This document shows positions 1-11,961 of a stretch of 64,000 nucleotides of DNA, piece by piece; within the stretch, counting starts at the first letter, position 1; the number at the start of each line of letters is the position of its first letter. The DNA comes from Vermamoeba vermiformis (taxonomy: Eukaryota > Tubulinea > Echinamoebida): NCBI GenBank assembly GCA_045837725.1, contig JBEWZL010000106.1, positions 1 through 64,000 on the forward strand. The letters are read 5' to 3'. The notes beneath the pieces were generated by a model, which worked only from the letters and a program-made list of their open reading frames with translations, made no database searches and was not told the origin of the DNA. The position numbers and the translations under genes were made by a program.

Positions 1-79
1 AGTAAAGCACACCTTTTCTTCAACGAACTTAAAAACCCGGATCTTGATCTTGACAAAATTATTTTATTCTTATTTTACA

Positions 80-1724
80 TTAAAGTACACAAAATGGCAT
101 CTTATTACGCACGTCTTCATAATTGTATGGAGCTACAATAATATATTAGCAAGCTTAAAAAATACGTTTGACACTTACGTCGTGGCTCAATATGATGCAA
201 TTGCGATAACACAGTGAATTTATGGTCCCACGGAACAATATCACTGCAATCATATATCAACAGCGTTCGTAAATTATTAAGAGAAGCGAGACGTGAAATG
301 AAGTCTTCGTACTGATCCACATTTTGCAACGTTAAGCTTCGTAGCGAAGTCCAAGTTGATATCTGGTCTGTTATTTCTTTCGAACACATTTCTACTGTCA
401 AATGCGTAATTTGTGCGTGATCGTGCTCGTACGAAAGCGACTCAACATTTTGGTGGAGCACCTGCAAATTCGTTAAACCGTGAATATTAACAACGCTTGA
501 GTTAATTCCTAATGATGTGAGATAAGTGAGTGAACCCAAGCCTTCTATATGTGAGGCAGATACGGATAAATTTTCCAATTTGTCAAGAACTGGAAGCTGG
601 ATGTGTGCCTGCGCCGAAGATGATTCTGAATAACAGGTAAGCGTTTTTAAATACTGCAAAGCTGTTAATGGTGTTAAATCGACATAATTTGCAGATCTCT
701 TGATTTGGATTTGCAGCTCTGTCAAATTTCCAAATTTGGTCACATCCAACACATGCTTTGCAAAAGTAATTTGTAGACTCCTGATCGATTCGACGTTCAA
801 TATAGGTAATGCATTAGCACTATCTCCATAAGATCTGAAGTCAACTGATGTCAGTTTGGACAACGGATGTAGATCCAATTCTTCTTTCAGCGGCCAACCG
901 AGGAACGATAGTGTTTCCAAATTTGTTAATAGTGATATGTCCTTCATATTATTGTTTTCGGGAATACTATGAGTAACGCATAAACTCGTAAGTTTTTGCA
1001 ATCCGCTCCAATTTTCAATATAAACATCATATATTTTTAACATTTCCAAATTTGGTAAATTAATACCTAAGTGGATATTGTGACCCCATGAAGCTATAAG
1101 TTCAAGCGCTTTTAAGTTCTGATAAGTCGCGAAATAATTTTCTGTCGGAATTGTCGAGAAGGCTTTTAGCACCAACCGGGTCAGTTTTGGGCTTTTTGGG
1201 AATGAAGGAGGGACATTTACGTTCGTTAAATAAGCCGATTCCAAATTTGGTAATGTCAGATCGTACTCGCACTTTCCGTTGAAAGAAGAGGTGCCAATTG
1301 CATTAACTTGTGCTTTTAAATGTCGTAATTTTGTTAATGGCTCTATAGTGTAATTTGATAGTAATCCGATCGTTAATTGTTGTAAATTCGTCAATGCTGA
1401 AATGAATCTTGGATCTTCTTCGTAATTTGGTCTTTCCGAAAACGTGAGAGACGACAAATTTGTTAACTTCGATATTGGTTGTATATGTGTTGTTGATATA
1501 TAGTCCATTGAACTTTTAGTGAAGTGTAAGCCCAGCAGATTCGTGCATTTGGAAAACGTATCCACAATCTTCTCCAAGTCTGAAGTTAAATAATATCCAA
1601 TTGAAAAATCCCATAAGTTGAGGTATTTTATCCATTGTTTGCAAACCAAGCGTAATTGGTATCGGTATTTATAGCCGTTAAGAAATGAAAAAATTAAAAG
1701 CAGCACGTCCGAAGGAATATCCAT
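80..1724 (-). CDS. F-box/leucine-rich-repeat protein (F-box gene A)
   Basis: Probable substrate adaptor of an SCF ubiquitin ligase. The first 45 residues form an F-box (LPxDVLLxIFSFL-like start, then a VCKQW segment). The rest, to about residue 510, is a run of irregular leucine-rich repeats of the type LTNLxxLxL. The start is the ATG at 1724; one upstream codon is not ATG. A donor GTAAGT at 178-173 and an acceptor TTGTAG ending at 133 add a short last exon that stops with TAA at 80-82; without splicing the frame runs on to 117. A polyadenylation-like AATAAA lies just downstream. The target is not recognisable. It is one of several F-box/LRR genes in the window and is confidently coding because it is one 1.5 kb open exon. 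Confidence 0.85.
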
Positions 1725-2019
1725 CAAATTAATAGCACCCTATAGTTCAAATAATTAATAATAATTTTTGTATAATAATTAAATTTACGCTGGAAGAAAG
1801 AAAAATGAGAAAAGTACCAGATCGAGTTGGATCGGCTGTTCAATGCTTAACCGATCAACCTGACAGCTTCGCTCCATATTTAATTAATGTTTTGATGCGG
1901 CGGACATCTTGGGTTAACACGTAGCAATTTCGTAAAAAAAGTAAAGGACCAAACCAACGAAAAAATTTCGCATTTTGCTATGAGCCAACTGAAATCTTTG
2001 ATTAGGCAATATATACATA

Positions 2020-4383
2020 TTATTTATTATCGAAGTCAATAGGACGCCATTTTCGCTTCTTTAACTGCTCTTTCACGAGAACAACATCACCGCAGATCTC
2101 CGTAATTTTTTGTACTTCGGTTGGTCTGCTTGTGTTGGTCCCATCAGTGAACCTAATAACCATAAATAATATAAGACACTATAGTATAGTAATGAAAGTA
2201 TTCTTACTCTACGGGCAGCAGTTCCAAGTTCACATTTGGAACCCATTCGCGCAAATAATCATGCGGTTCGTTCACTGATTTTTTCTTAGAATTGCTATTA
2301 TTTGCAAATATAATAGTTAAGCTACAATAATATAACGTTAGTGAATATATTGAATTAGTAGTAATTCTATGACCGTACATTTGATCGCCAGTTTTAAATT
2401 TGGATCGCACGCCTATTGCCATTAACTCCGAAGGCAGCGCTGATAATTTTTTGCAAGCAAATGCAGTTATATCTCCGAACTCAACGGATTCAGCTGCCGA
2501 CTCTTCTCTTCCTCGCTTCTTAGTATCAACTCGGTTTGTGTGTACCAGGATCCGTTTTGAAATTTGGCTGGACTCAAAATCGAAAATTCTCGTATTAAAT
2601 CGCTGGCAATATACAAATTTTCCCGTTCCAATCTAAAAAGGCAGAATTAATTAATTTGGGGGTTTTTTTGTTTGAAATTTTCGTACCGTGAAAATTTGAT
2701 GGTACGCGAACTCTGGAGGCCAGTTTCCTAATAAGGAAACTCTCGTAAGAACTTCTCCGTTATCTGCGTCGAAGAAATGTAATTGAGATTGATGCGCTAT
2801 TGCAATTATTCCGTCGTTGAGTTTTGCCAGGACATTTTGACTTGACGACGTGCCCGATTTTTCTTCAAGGTTGTACTGGCTGATGACTTTTTCGGTTCTA
2901 AAATCAACTAATTTCCATTTTAGGCCTTTTTGGTGCGTTACCGAAGCCAATAAAACCTATCAGATTTAAATTTTAGTTAAAAAATTTCGAATTTTTTTTG
3001 GATCTGATCCGCCGAAACGAAAGAACCTACTTTTTCATCGTCTATACTCCATATATTAAACTCGCCCGATCTCTCAGTAAAACAAATTCGTCCAGTTTCC
3101 GTATCAACGACTTCCAACCGAAATTTCTCTGAGGTGACGTTGGGATCCAACTCAGTGCTCGAATAGGCAAGGTATTTTCCACAAAGTTGAAATTTCATTT
3201 TGTAGATGAAGTCCTGGTAGCCAAAAGCAGCGCTCATTGGAAAAGTTTTGCAACTGCCGTCTTGCAGATCCACAACGAAAAACTTGGTATTACTAAAAAA
3301 GGAAATATTTCATTAAGATGGCTCCCTTAAGTTATATGTTATGAACGTACGATGAAATAGCTACGGTATTATAGTCTTTTTTGTCGTTAACTTGCATAAA
3401 TCCGAACTTATTGGCAGCTGAAAAAATGTACGATTAAATTTCTGATTATTTTATATTCAATGCCCTTACGATAGTCTTTTAATTCTACTTCGCGGTTTTC
3501 ATTAGTTTTTCTATCAATAATTTGCAATCGATTTTTGCAGTAAACAACGCCCGAAGTAAAATTTTCAGCCTAGGCGAACAAAATCAGATCTGGATCACTT
3601 GAGCTAATAAAAATACTTACAAAACCAGTGACTATATATGAACTTGTTAATAATGCACCCTCTTCTCCAATAGTAATGTCTTTTCTTTCGCCAGTAACGA
3701 GATCTACAATCTCATGCTTTTGAAACAAGGATCTCGGACTCATTAAGCTTTGATGAACCATCGTTAGTCTGTATTATTATACTATAGTCTATTAATTACT
3801 TTGGGAAGTCGATCCAAGCTATTAAAGCCTCATTGCCGGCAACAGAGCAGCAATGCGTTCGGTTCGATCCGCCTTCGGTGTTTTGCATTGACGAAGCGAC
3901 AACTTTAGCAATGCATCTTAATACAATATTAATAAGAGTGCATAATATATGAAATTGTCCTCTTTGAATACTTACAAGCGTCGTTTCATATTTTCTTTAA
4001 TTTTTGCCAGATTTGTACTGCGACGAGATTGTTCCGCTTGAGATCGTTCTGCTTTGCCTTTGTCATCGATATTCTATTAAATAAGAGTTAGATTTTGACA
4101 GTGGATTTTGTTGTTATTCATAAAAAAAGCTGAAATTATTCGTTACATCCCGAAACAATTTTGTAAAAATTCAGATTGGCTTTTTATGGCAAAAATAATT
4201 AATAATACCGCCATTCTAGTATTTTCTAATGCGAGTAAATTGTGAATAAATTCACTTGGCCGAGATCAAACCCTTTCGTACCAGTGGCTGTACCTTGTTG
4301 ATTCTCTTTCGCCTTGCAAGCCGCTCTAATATTATCATCACTATTATTAGAATAATCGCCGCTATTATATCGACATAAGACAT
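2020..4383 (-). CDS. Single-pass membrane protein with beta-propeller-like domain
   Basis: About ten short exons read through in consistent phase from ATG 4383 to TAA 2020-2022. The first exon encodes an N-terminal hydrophobic stretch (IIAAIILIIVMIIL) followed by basic residues, so it is a signal anchor. A short charged segment follows. The body has repeated VxDxxTG-type strands (IVDLVTGERKD, VVDTETGRICF, FDADNGEVL, IFDF), as in WD40 or PQQ-like propellers. Exons include 3770-3622, about 3580-3475, 3285-3025 (ending IDDEK at a GTAGGT donor), 2957-2690 and 2632-2370. I cannot name the family. The strand pattern resembles the N-terminal half of the RasGAP fusion gene at 16.8-20.9 kb. Confidence 0.72.
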
Positions 4384-4594
4384 TCTGGATGTGGTGTTTT
4401 TAATTTTTCGCCTTTCCACAGAGCTCTAAAGCCTTCTAATAGCGATACCTATCGTCTATATTTATGTCACTATTTAATATGTGTTGCTATTCATTATGAA
4501 TCAAACTTGTGAAATGGTCTTCGGCGGATTTCGCATCAGCTAACTACGTCAGATTTTTTTTTATGAACATAAACGCACTGAATAACACAATAGA

Positions 4595-6345
4595 ATGGTG
4601 CATGATACGGATTATCGCGAAATATTAGGCACACAAGCTCCAACTAGGACTTCCAGCGTCGGCATCCCGTTGAAGAAACCCGCGTGCCAGTACTGCAAGA
4701 AGAGAAAAGTCAGATGTGATCATAAATTACCGTGCAATCAGTGCAAGAAGAGGAAAATAACATGTGAATATGATGCACAGCCTAATACTCAAGAAGACAT
4801 CGTTTCAAAGCTGATCTCGGAGGTCGATCAACTCAAATCCGAATTACACGCACAGAGGCAAATTTCAGAATATTGGCGTAATTTATATCAAGAAAAATCA
4901 CGTATTGATAATCCTATCGTGCTTAATATAACCCGCCGACCTCTGTTTTCTGAATCAACAATTAAATTCAGCCACAACGTCATCAGCGCAGTAGAAAAAT
5001 CAAATAGGGCATTTTTGGAATTAATTTCACCTTTAATGCCTAATACGGCAAGTGAATATCGCCAAGAATATTCAGCTCTGGGATGGAACAGATTGGTTGA
5101 CAGTTTGCCCGAAGATCTCGTCGCCAATATACGTTCTATGAATATAGAATTTATGACACAGATGCTTTATCAATCGTCTATATTTGCACTAGGTAAATAA
5201 CAGAAAATATGCGAATCCAACCAAATTTCAGTTTTCCAACCCAGATCCTCCTCATTTTTGACCGTACGCATCGTGTTTATTGACTTTTCCTAATTAGGAA
5301 CCACTTTATTACAAGAAATAGAGCTTTCAAAGCACTTCAGCAAAATATCAATGTTGCTCTTGGACACGCACGAAATCCATTACGCGAGAACTCAACCAGA
5401 GACAGCGAAACAAGTGATGCTAGCGTATATCTATAGTTTATATTATCTTATGACAAATAGAGAATTTGATTCCATTTCTCCACTTTGGCGCAAAGCCGCA
5501 GACTTTTTTTCGTTCACTGAAAAATATTTTACCCCATCCACGCAAGAAGAGTACGTAATAATTATGCTATAATACTAGTATAACATTAATATTTTATAAT
5601 ATTTTAGAGTGGTTTACTCCCTGACACTCATAGATCCAGCTGAAGCTAGCGCGAGATCCGATTTTTGGATGAGACGATTGGAAACACCCGTCGTTTCGAT
5701 TAACTACAATAAGGTACTATTATAATATAGGTATATTATAGAATATTATTAACAAGTAATTGGCCTTAGCACGTCATCCAGTTGCTAAAAAACATTGCCC
5801 GAGCGATCATCTTAGTACCAAGATCCGCACAATTTTTTGCCACTCAGCCACAATACCTTAAGTAAGTTATAAATATCATATATACTCGACGGCTAAATAA
5901 CCTTTCACTGCTTAGGCATACGTTAGACAACCTGCATTTTGATTGGTTGTTGCAACAAGTCCGATACTCACCATGCTACAATTTCTACGAAATTTTGGTC
6001 CGCAGCGTGCAAAAATTAATTAATTCGTTCATGAACGATAGTTTGATCGAAGAAATTAATCAAGATGAACGAAAAATAGCGGATCTAATGAAGTCGCTGA
6101 ACAGATCACAACAAGCGTATATTTTACGAGGATATGAATATTTTCATTATGTAATTGAAAATTTGCAACGAGTTAGCGACGACTGCACGACAGATCTGAT
6201 TTTAGATCAGCTTGAAATTTTTATCAGCGCGTGTTCCTCTGAAGACTCTGAAAGCGATAATAGCGACTACACTTTTAATAGCAATGATATGTCCGAGGAT
6301 TTGTACCATTTTGTAACCTCTAATACGACTTTAAATGTCTTGTAA
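4595..6345 (+). CDS. Zn2Cys6 (GAL4-type) transcription factor
   Basis: Five exons (4595-5192, 5298-5550, 5608-5713, 5770-5861, 5916-6345) join in frame. Residues about 29-55 hold six cysteines in CxxCxxRKVRCDxxxPCxxC order (CQYCKKRKVRCDHKLPCNQC, then a sixth Cys after ITC), the Zn2Cys6 binuclear cluster that binds DNA. A heptad-rich dimerisation helix follows (ISEVDQLKSELHAQ). The middle, about 150-400, is mostly helical with no family I recognise, and the C-terminus is acidic and Ser-rich (SSEDSESDNSD), a plausible activation region. This class is mainly fungal but is also known in Amoebozoa. The start is the first ATG before the cluster. The gene is divergent from the minus-strand propeller gene, with about 210 bases between starts. 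Confidence 0.88.
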
Positions 6346-6492
6346 ATGATGTAACATAAAAGTTAGGCAAGTCACGTGACTTTTCCTAATTTGGTAAGTG
6401 TCGATCACTTCTGCTATCAGAACGTGTTTTTTTACCAATTAATTGCTTCTGCCTGAAAATAAGCACCAGAGGTTCGTTTTGAATTGCTTGTT

Positions 6493-9400
6493 TTACTTTT
6501 GCATGGCTTCGAGTTGAAGCACAATTTTATCAATTGAAATTCGCTTGTCAGGTGCCATATGCCAGCACTCTTTCATCAGCTGTGCAAGCTCTGAAGGACA
6601 CGAGGATGGAATGCTTGGTGTGAGTCCATTATCGCGAATCAGTCTACCAACCTCGATTGGATCTGCTTCTGCATGTGGCTCTGATTGTGCGATGACTTCG
6701 TACATTAGCACACCAAACGACCAGATATCTGCAAACAGAATATTAGTATCTCAATGCAGAAGTTCAATAATATTTGCAGCACATACCAGACTTATTGGAG
6801 TACTCTTTGTTTCTGAGTGACTCAGGCGACATCCATCGAATAGGTCCGAGTTCTGACTTCGTTGTGCCTCGCTGTTTGTCTGAATCGATCAATCGTGACA
6901 TGCCAAAGTCTGTGATCTTGGGCTCGTTCTGATGCAACAACACATTTCTCGCAGCAATGTCACGGTGCACAATGTTGTTCGCATGCAAGTGCTCGAGACC
7001 TTTGGCCATTCCGACGAGCCACGAGAGCTTTTGTTGCACTGAGAGAGGCTGCTTGGCTTCAAAAAGAGCGTCGTCCAAAGAGCCTCCGTTGCAGTACTCG
7101 ATGACCAAGATGATGCTGTCGGTCTCAGGATGCACGCTGAACCCGAACAACTGAATCACATTGGGATGCGGTCGAAGTTGCATCATCAGTTCGAGTTCAC
7201 CAATCACCGTTGAGTTAGCTTGTGTCATGCTGACTTTGAGTGCCACTGTCGTGCTGTTCCACGTGCCTTTGAACACTTGTCCGCTTGCTCCTTGACCGAG
7301 CTGATCACCGAACTTGATGCTCTCGAAGGGAATGAACCATTGGCCGTACTTGCCTGCGAGACCAATCATCTTATCAGAGCCGCCTTGTCTTCTCCTTCGC
7401 TTATTTCTTCGAACTAAAAAGAACACAAGGAGTGCCGTGGCAATGAGTGCCGCACCGATGGGCACAACAATCACGACAATGAATTCTGCCTGAGTGAGAC
7501 CTGAGGGAGAAGTTGATGGTGTCTCGGGGTAGGTGTCATTATTGGAGACAGGTGGGCTAATCGTGATTGCGTTGTGCGGAATGATCATGATTCTGTCGAC
7601 ATACGCGTTGAAGGCTGAAATGCCACCAGCAATGATAGTGACATTAGCACTCGTCTCGAGCACAACTGCCGGACTGAAAGTGAAGTCCAGCTGCTGCTCG
7701 TCAAGGCCACCATTCTCTAAGTCTCGATAGCTCAATATTCCTTCGTTCATCGACAACAAAAAGTTGCCAGCGAGAGCTATCGTCGGGACCGATGAAAGCG
7801 CGTTGGGCAGCTGTTCGTACTGCCACGTGCCAGTGCGCACGTCGTAGATGTAAAGCGAGTTGAATCGATCTGGATTGCCAGTGGTACCCAGAGCACGGCT
7901 AGTGATGTAGAGCCGACCGTCGTTGTGCACTAACATCTGTTGAAACACGTACTTGAAGATGTCCTCCATAATAGGCGCAGGTGCAGTCGAGTTCCACGAC
8001 GGCAACGAATCAGCTGAAAACACGTCCAACGTGTTGTTATTGGTGCGCATGAAAGCCATGCCTTGACTCGTGGGGACTGGGAGGTGCAAGAAGGACGAGG
8101 ACTCGTTGTTGACTACTGGCTGCGTGTAGTTCGTGTACGTCGTCCAATTGCCTGTCACAGGATCATAGACAGCCATCACAGTGTCCATCCACACGACGAG
8201 TTTGTTGTCTAGTGCTGCTGCTGAGTAAAACCAACGCACTACGAAGCCGTTGTTAATCAACTCTGCTGGCATGTCCGTTGAGTTCCACTCGTTCGTCACG
8301 TAGTTGTAAATATCCACGCGGTTGTAATTCACTTTGTCTGCATTCGGGTCCAACAAACTAGCAATAACAAATCGCTCGTTGTCAAAGTCATAGAGTTTCC
8401 CTCCGGACAGCGTCAAGTTGTGATTCGTGACTTGCAACCAGTTGTTCGAGTTCATCACTTGACCGTCGGCCGTAATAAAATCAGAGCCAATGCGTACTTG
8501 TGGTATTATCGCAACTGGTTGTTGTTTGATAGTATTCGCAGCACCGCCGCTAAAAAACGTCGTTTTGGTGACTTTTTGATCAACTTCGAAGATGTAAACT
8601 GCGTCAAGGTCTTCAGCTGGTATCATGCTAACTATAGTGCTAAACCCTGGTATCTCCGAATCAGTTACTCCATACAGCATGTCCAGTGCTAGATCGTAGC
8701 CGTAAATATTTTTGTTTGTCGTAGCGAAGACTTGGTAAAGCGCGAGACTGACGCTGAATGTTACTTCTATTGTCGGTTTAGGCGCTGTTGCGATCCAAAT
8801 ATCCCTCTCGGCATTGTAAATGTTGAATTGCATTGCGGCGCCATCCGAGTACTTGGTCATATAGATCACGGTGTTGTTCAACATGAACGCGTGTTTGAAG
8901 ACAATTGTTTGGTAGATAGGCTGATTGTCAGTGCTATTCCAATATAAAGTGACTAGCTGCGTGTCGTTGAAGAGAAATGTCACGCCAGGCATTGACAGGA
9001 CGTTGCGTAACTTTTCAAGTGAAACAATTGTTTTCCAAGAACGGCGGGCCACGTGGTACAGCAGAACCGTGTCACCGGCGTTTGCTGTGCCAATTCGAAG
9101 TGCTACCACGCCATTGGCTGCAATCGAAGCAATGACGTTCTGTGTCATGAAAGGAGCAGTCACCAGGTCAGGGTACTCTTGCAAGTCGCCACTCGTCATG
9201 TCGTACACCCACACTGAGCTCGAGTAGACATTTGTCGCGACATTGACGCCTCCAAGCACTACCACGACTCCTTCTTCGCTAAAAATAGCGCATGAGGCCA
9301 TGCCTGACAGCAACTTCCGCAGTGGCACCGGATCTGTCCAATTACCACTTTGCACGTCAAGAATATCGACGCCATTGCTGCCAATTACTGCTAGAAAAGT

Positions 9401-9808
9401 GTTGTAAAGAGCTATTCTCTGAGTATTCACGACAGTAGGTCCAGTGCCATAGTTGATGAATTCATGCTGGATCGGATCGTATATGTAGGTCGGATTTACG
9501 TAATGAACTCCACCAACAATATAAATATTTGGGTCTATGACTACTGGAGTTGCAAATGCACGAGGAGAGCTTAGTTGAATTGATGACGTGTTCTGTGAGA
9601 TCAAGTCGTAAACTTCGATCGTGCGTGTTGCTGTCAGATCTCCGTGTTCGAAGCCACCAATAAAATAGACTTTAGAGTCTGCTTCAATAGCTGAAAAGCC
9701 TACTCTCGGCGTGGATAGGGTAGACGTGTTGAAAGCCACTCCAGCAAAACTGATCTGGACCGTAAAAACTAGCGCAACAAATATAAGTTGCCAAATATTG
9801 CACGTCAT
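6493..9808 (-). CDS. Receptor tyrosine kinase with Kelch-like ectodomain
   Basis: The start is ATG 9808, giving a signal peptide (NIWQLIFVALVFTVQISFA). An ectodomain of about 740 residues has repeated Kelch-type motifs (VYFIGGFEHG, IYIVGGVHY, VVVLGGVNV, each with a YD strand) and many N-glycosylation sites. One membrane helix follows (VVIVVPIGAALIATALLVFF) and a basic stop (RRNKRRRR). The cytoplasmic kinase starts at FGDQLGQGASGQVFKGTW, has VALKV lysine, catalytic loop HRDIAARN (tyrosine-kinase signature), DFG (ITDFGMSR) and WMSPES. One intron (about 6787-6730, GTATGT...GCAG) splits S-DIWSFG; the last exon ends at 6493. No juxtamembrane docking domain is seen. More than 3 kb is one exon, unlike the intron-dense neighbours. 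The ligand is unknown. Confidence 0.9.
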
Positions 9809-10628
9809 GTTTGTGAGCAATCTGATGATTAATTAGGGTTAGTCATTGGCCAGTTATTTAAAAAAAGATATCGACATCCAATTCACAAGTAACCCAGCAG
9901 AACACAATCGCTTCGATTAATGATATCAAAGGAGAAGTTGATTATTATAAAAAAAAATTCGATTGCTTGAATCCAATTTAAAATGCTGGCGCGAAAAGAA
10001 ACCGCGGGAGACAGCTGTCAGCAGATCTGGTTCTTACCTCCGTGTTACCAGGTTAATGTTTGGTCAATTTAGTTGTGGTGCTTCATGTTCGAGTTCAGTA
10101 ACATATAACCGCATAAAGTTGTTCATTCGTCACGTTGTTCATTTCACAGTACCATGTGGACTTCCGTACCAAATGCTGTCTAAACGTTTTGGACTTATAA
10201 AGAATTAAAGATCATATTAAGTCATATTATATTACCAATGCGCTGTATCAACCAATTGAATTTTGTGGTTCGTTTTTTTGCTGATGTGATCGATTGTTTT
10301 CGAATCTGCAACTAACTGTTAGTGGTTAGTAGCAATACCCTAATTTTTTACGATATTTTGAGACCCAACAAACTAATAATAGTTTTTTTGTAATTTTCAT
10401 GTTTGTAAACAGGATCACTAATCCACTAACTAGAATGGTAACTTACACGTGCACGATATATAAGGTCGCACTCATTGTTATATTATGTTGCTTTGTGCTC
10501 CTTTGATCATTCATGTTGGACTGAGCTGGTTTATCGAACGCAAAAAAGTCCACGCACGTACGAGGTTGCAAAACGTTCTTTTAATGAGTTAGACTATCAA
10601 AAAGATATCAGATAGGTTAATAACATAA
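9809..10628. other. Intergenic region
   Basis: About 820 bases between the divergently or tandemly placed minus-strand genes. It is AT-rich with several T and A runs; I see no credible coding exon, RNA gene or repeat. It should contain the promoter of the receptor kinase and the 3' end of the secreted-protein gene. Confidence 0.5.
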
Positions 10629-11718
10629 TTAAAAGAAAGTGCTGCGAAGAGCACGGTTGAATTGTTGAGAATCGGATCTGGGCTTAGCAGCAAGGTTGCG
10701 ACGGCAAAAAGAGGGCAATTCAAAAGCGCTGGATGAAACGGAGGGCTGGAAGTTCATGACAATGGCATTGACTACAATATCAGTGTCAAAGAAGGCAAAC
10801 TTGACGTTGTAGCGAAGAGGAATATCGCCGACAAAGCATGCACCAACGTAATCTGAAAAAAAGAAATAAGTTAGTTTATTTCTGGGCGTAGGCGATAAAA
10901 AAAAATGCTTATATATAGAAATCGCTAGGTTACTATATTCGCATAGTAAAGGATTTGCATTTTAAGTTGAATAAATGTGATCCAGATCACAAAACCGGAT
11001 TCGCGAAAGAAACCAATGCCGTTGGTTCAATAAAAATAGTTCGTACCATTTCCGGTGTAAGTAATCCAAGAGTTGCACTTTTGGCCGGTGGGAAGTGTCC
11101 GGGTACCATTGTAAACGGCGCTTGCCATAAACGCCCAAATATCTTGAGCGGGTTTAGCGGGCGATGAAATGCAAGATGACTTGGTAGTGTTGATCTCGTA
11201 TTCCTTGCCCTATTAAACGATAATGAGAGATTTTCACGCCGTTGATAATAAATCCAAAAAAATTCTTGAAATCCACAATCACAACACATTTAAAGCTTAC
11301 GGCAAATTATTATTAAATAATAATTATGAATAAAAATGCTAGATATTCTGTTAATTGGTAAAGTGTCAAAACGTTGGACATCTGAAAAGATAATTACCAA
11401 ATCATTACGAACAATCACCAAAGCTTCTTCTTCACCGAATTGGTTGAATTGTTGGCTCTTGAACCTAAATTGATCGATCATAACATTAGTATGACGTTCT
11501 ACTGAAGATCCAACTACGATCCTTTGGAAAATCGCTGCTTACTTTCCGTCGGGGAAGTTATACCACACTTGCATGCTCATTTGAGTGTCACCATTAGCGT
11601 CAACAAAGACGACCTTTGAAGTGAATCTGGGAGGCGGATTTGGCTTGCGAGGCGACTGAGCGGCAGTGAGAACTGCAAGAACGAAGAGAATAGCGACAAT
11701 AATAACGCGCGATAACAT
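10629..11718 (-). CDS. Small secreted protein, possibly ependymin-like
   Basis: Four exons join in phase: 11718 to about 11541, about 11467-11402, 11211-11043 and about 10853-10629. The ATG at 11718 gives a clean signal peptide (VIIVAILFVLAVLTAAQ); a longer reading upstream has no advantage. The mature protein is about 195 residues with few cysteines (SSCISSP, GQKCNSW, GACFVGD, PSFCRRN), so two disulphides are possible. It has alternating beta-strand segments (SKVVFVDANGD, ALVIVRNDL, WITYTG, VKFAFFDTD). The size, signal peptide and beta-rich pattern with late cysteines resemble ependymin-related lysosomal or secreted proteins, but no motif proves it. It could instead be a lineage-specific secreted protein. 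Confidence 0.72.
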
Positions 11719-11961
11719 TTTAGGTGCTGTTGTATTCTTAGGTGCTAAAAAACAACAATTGAAACACAAACCAAACTTTTAGGGATTTTCTGACAACTTG
11801 ACAGCTCGCAAGATCCAGCCTTCGTATGGAAGAACGAGAACGTATGCTAATAGTCATGCTTAAATATCTACGTCATTGATCCAATAAGGCGAAGGCGGTT
11901 TTTGTTACAATTATTTTATTTTTATTAACAAGTTTTGAATACTATTACACGTTGCTGCTTT

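Noticed and set aside
3820-3890. B-box-like GGTTCGATCC as a tRNA
   Set aside because: It lies in a coding exon of the propeller gene and no A box or acceptor stem pairs with it.
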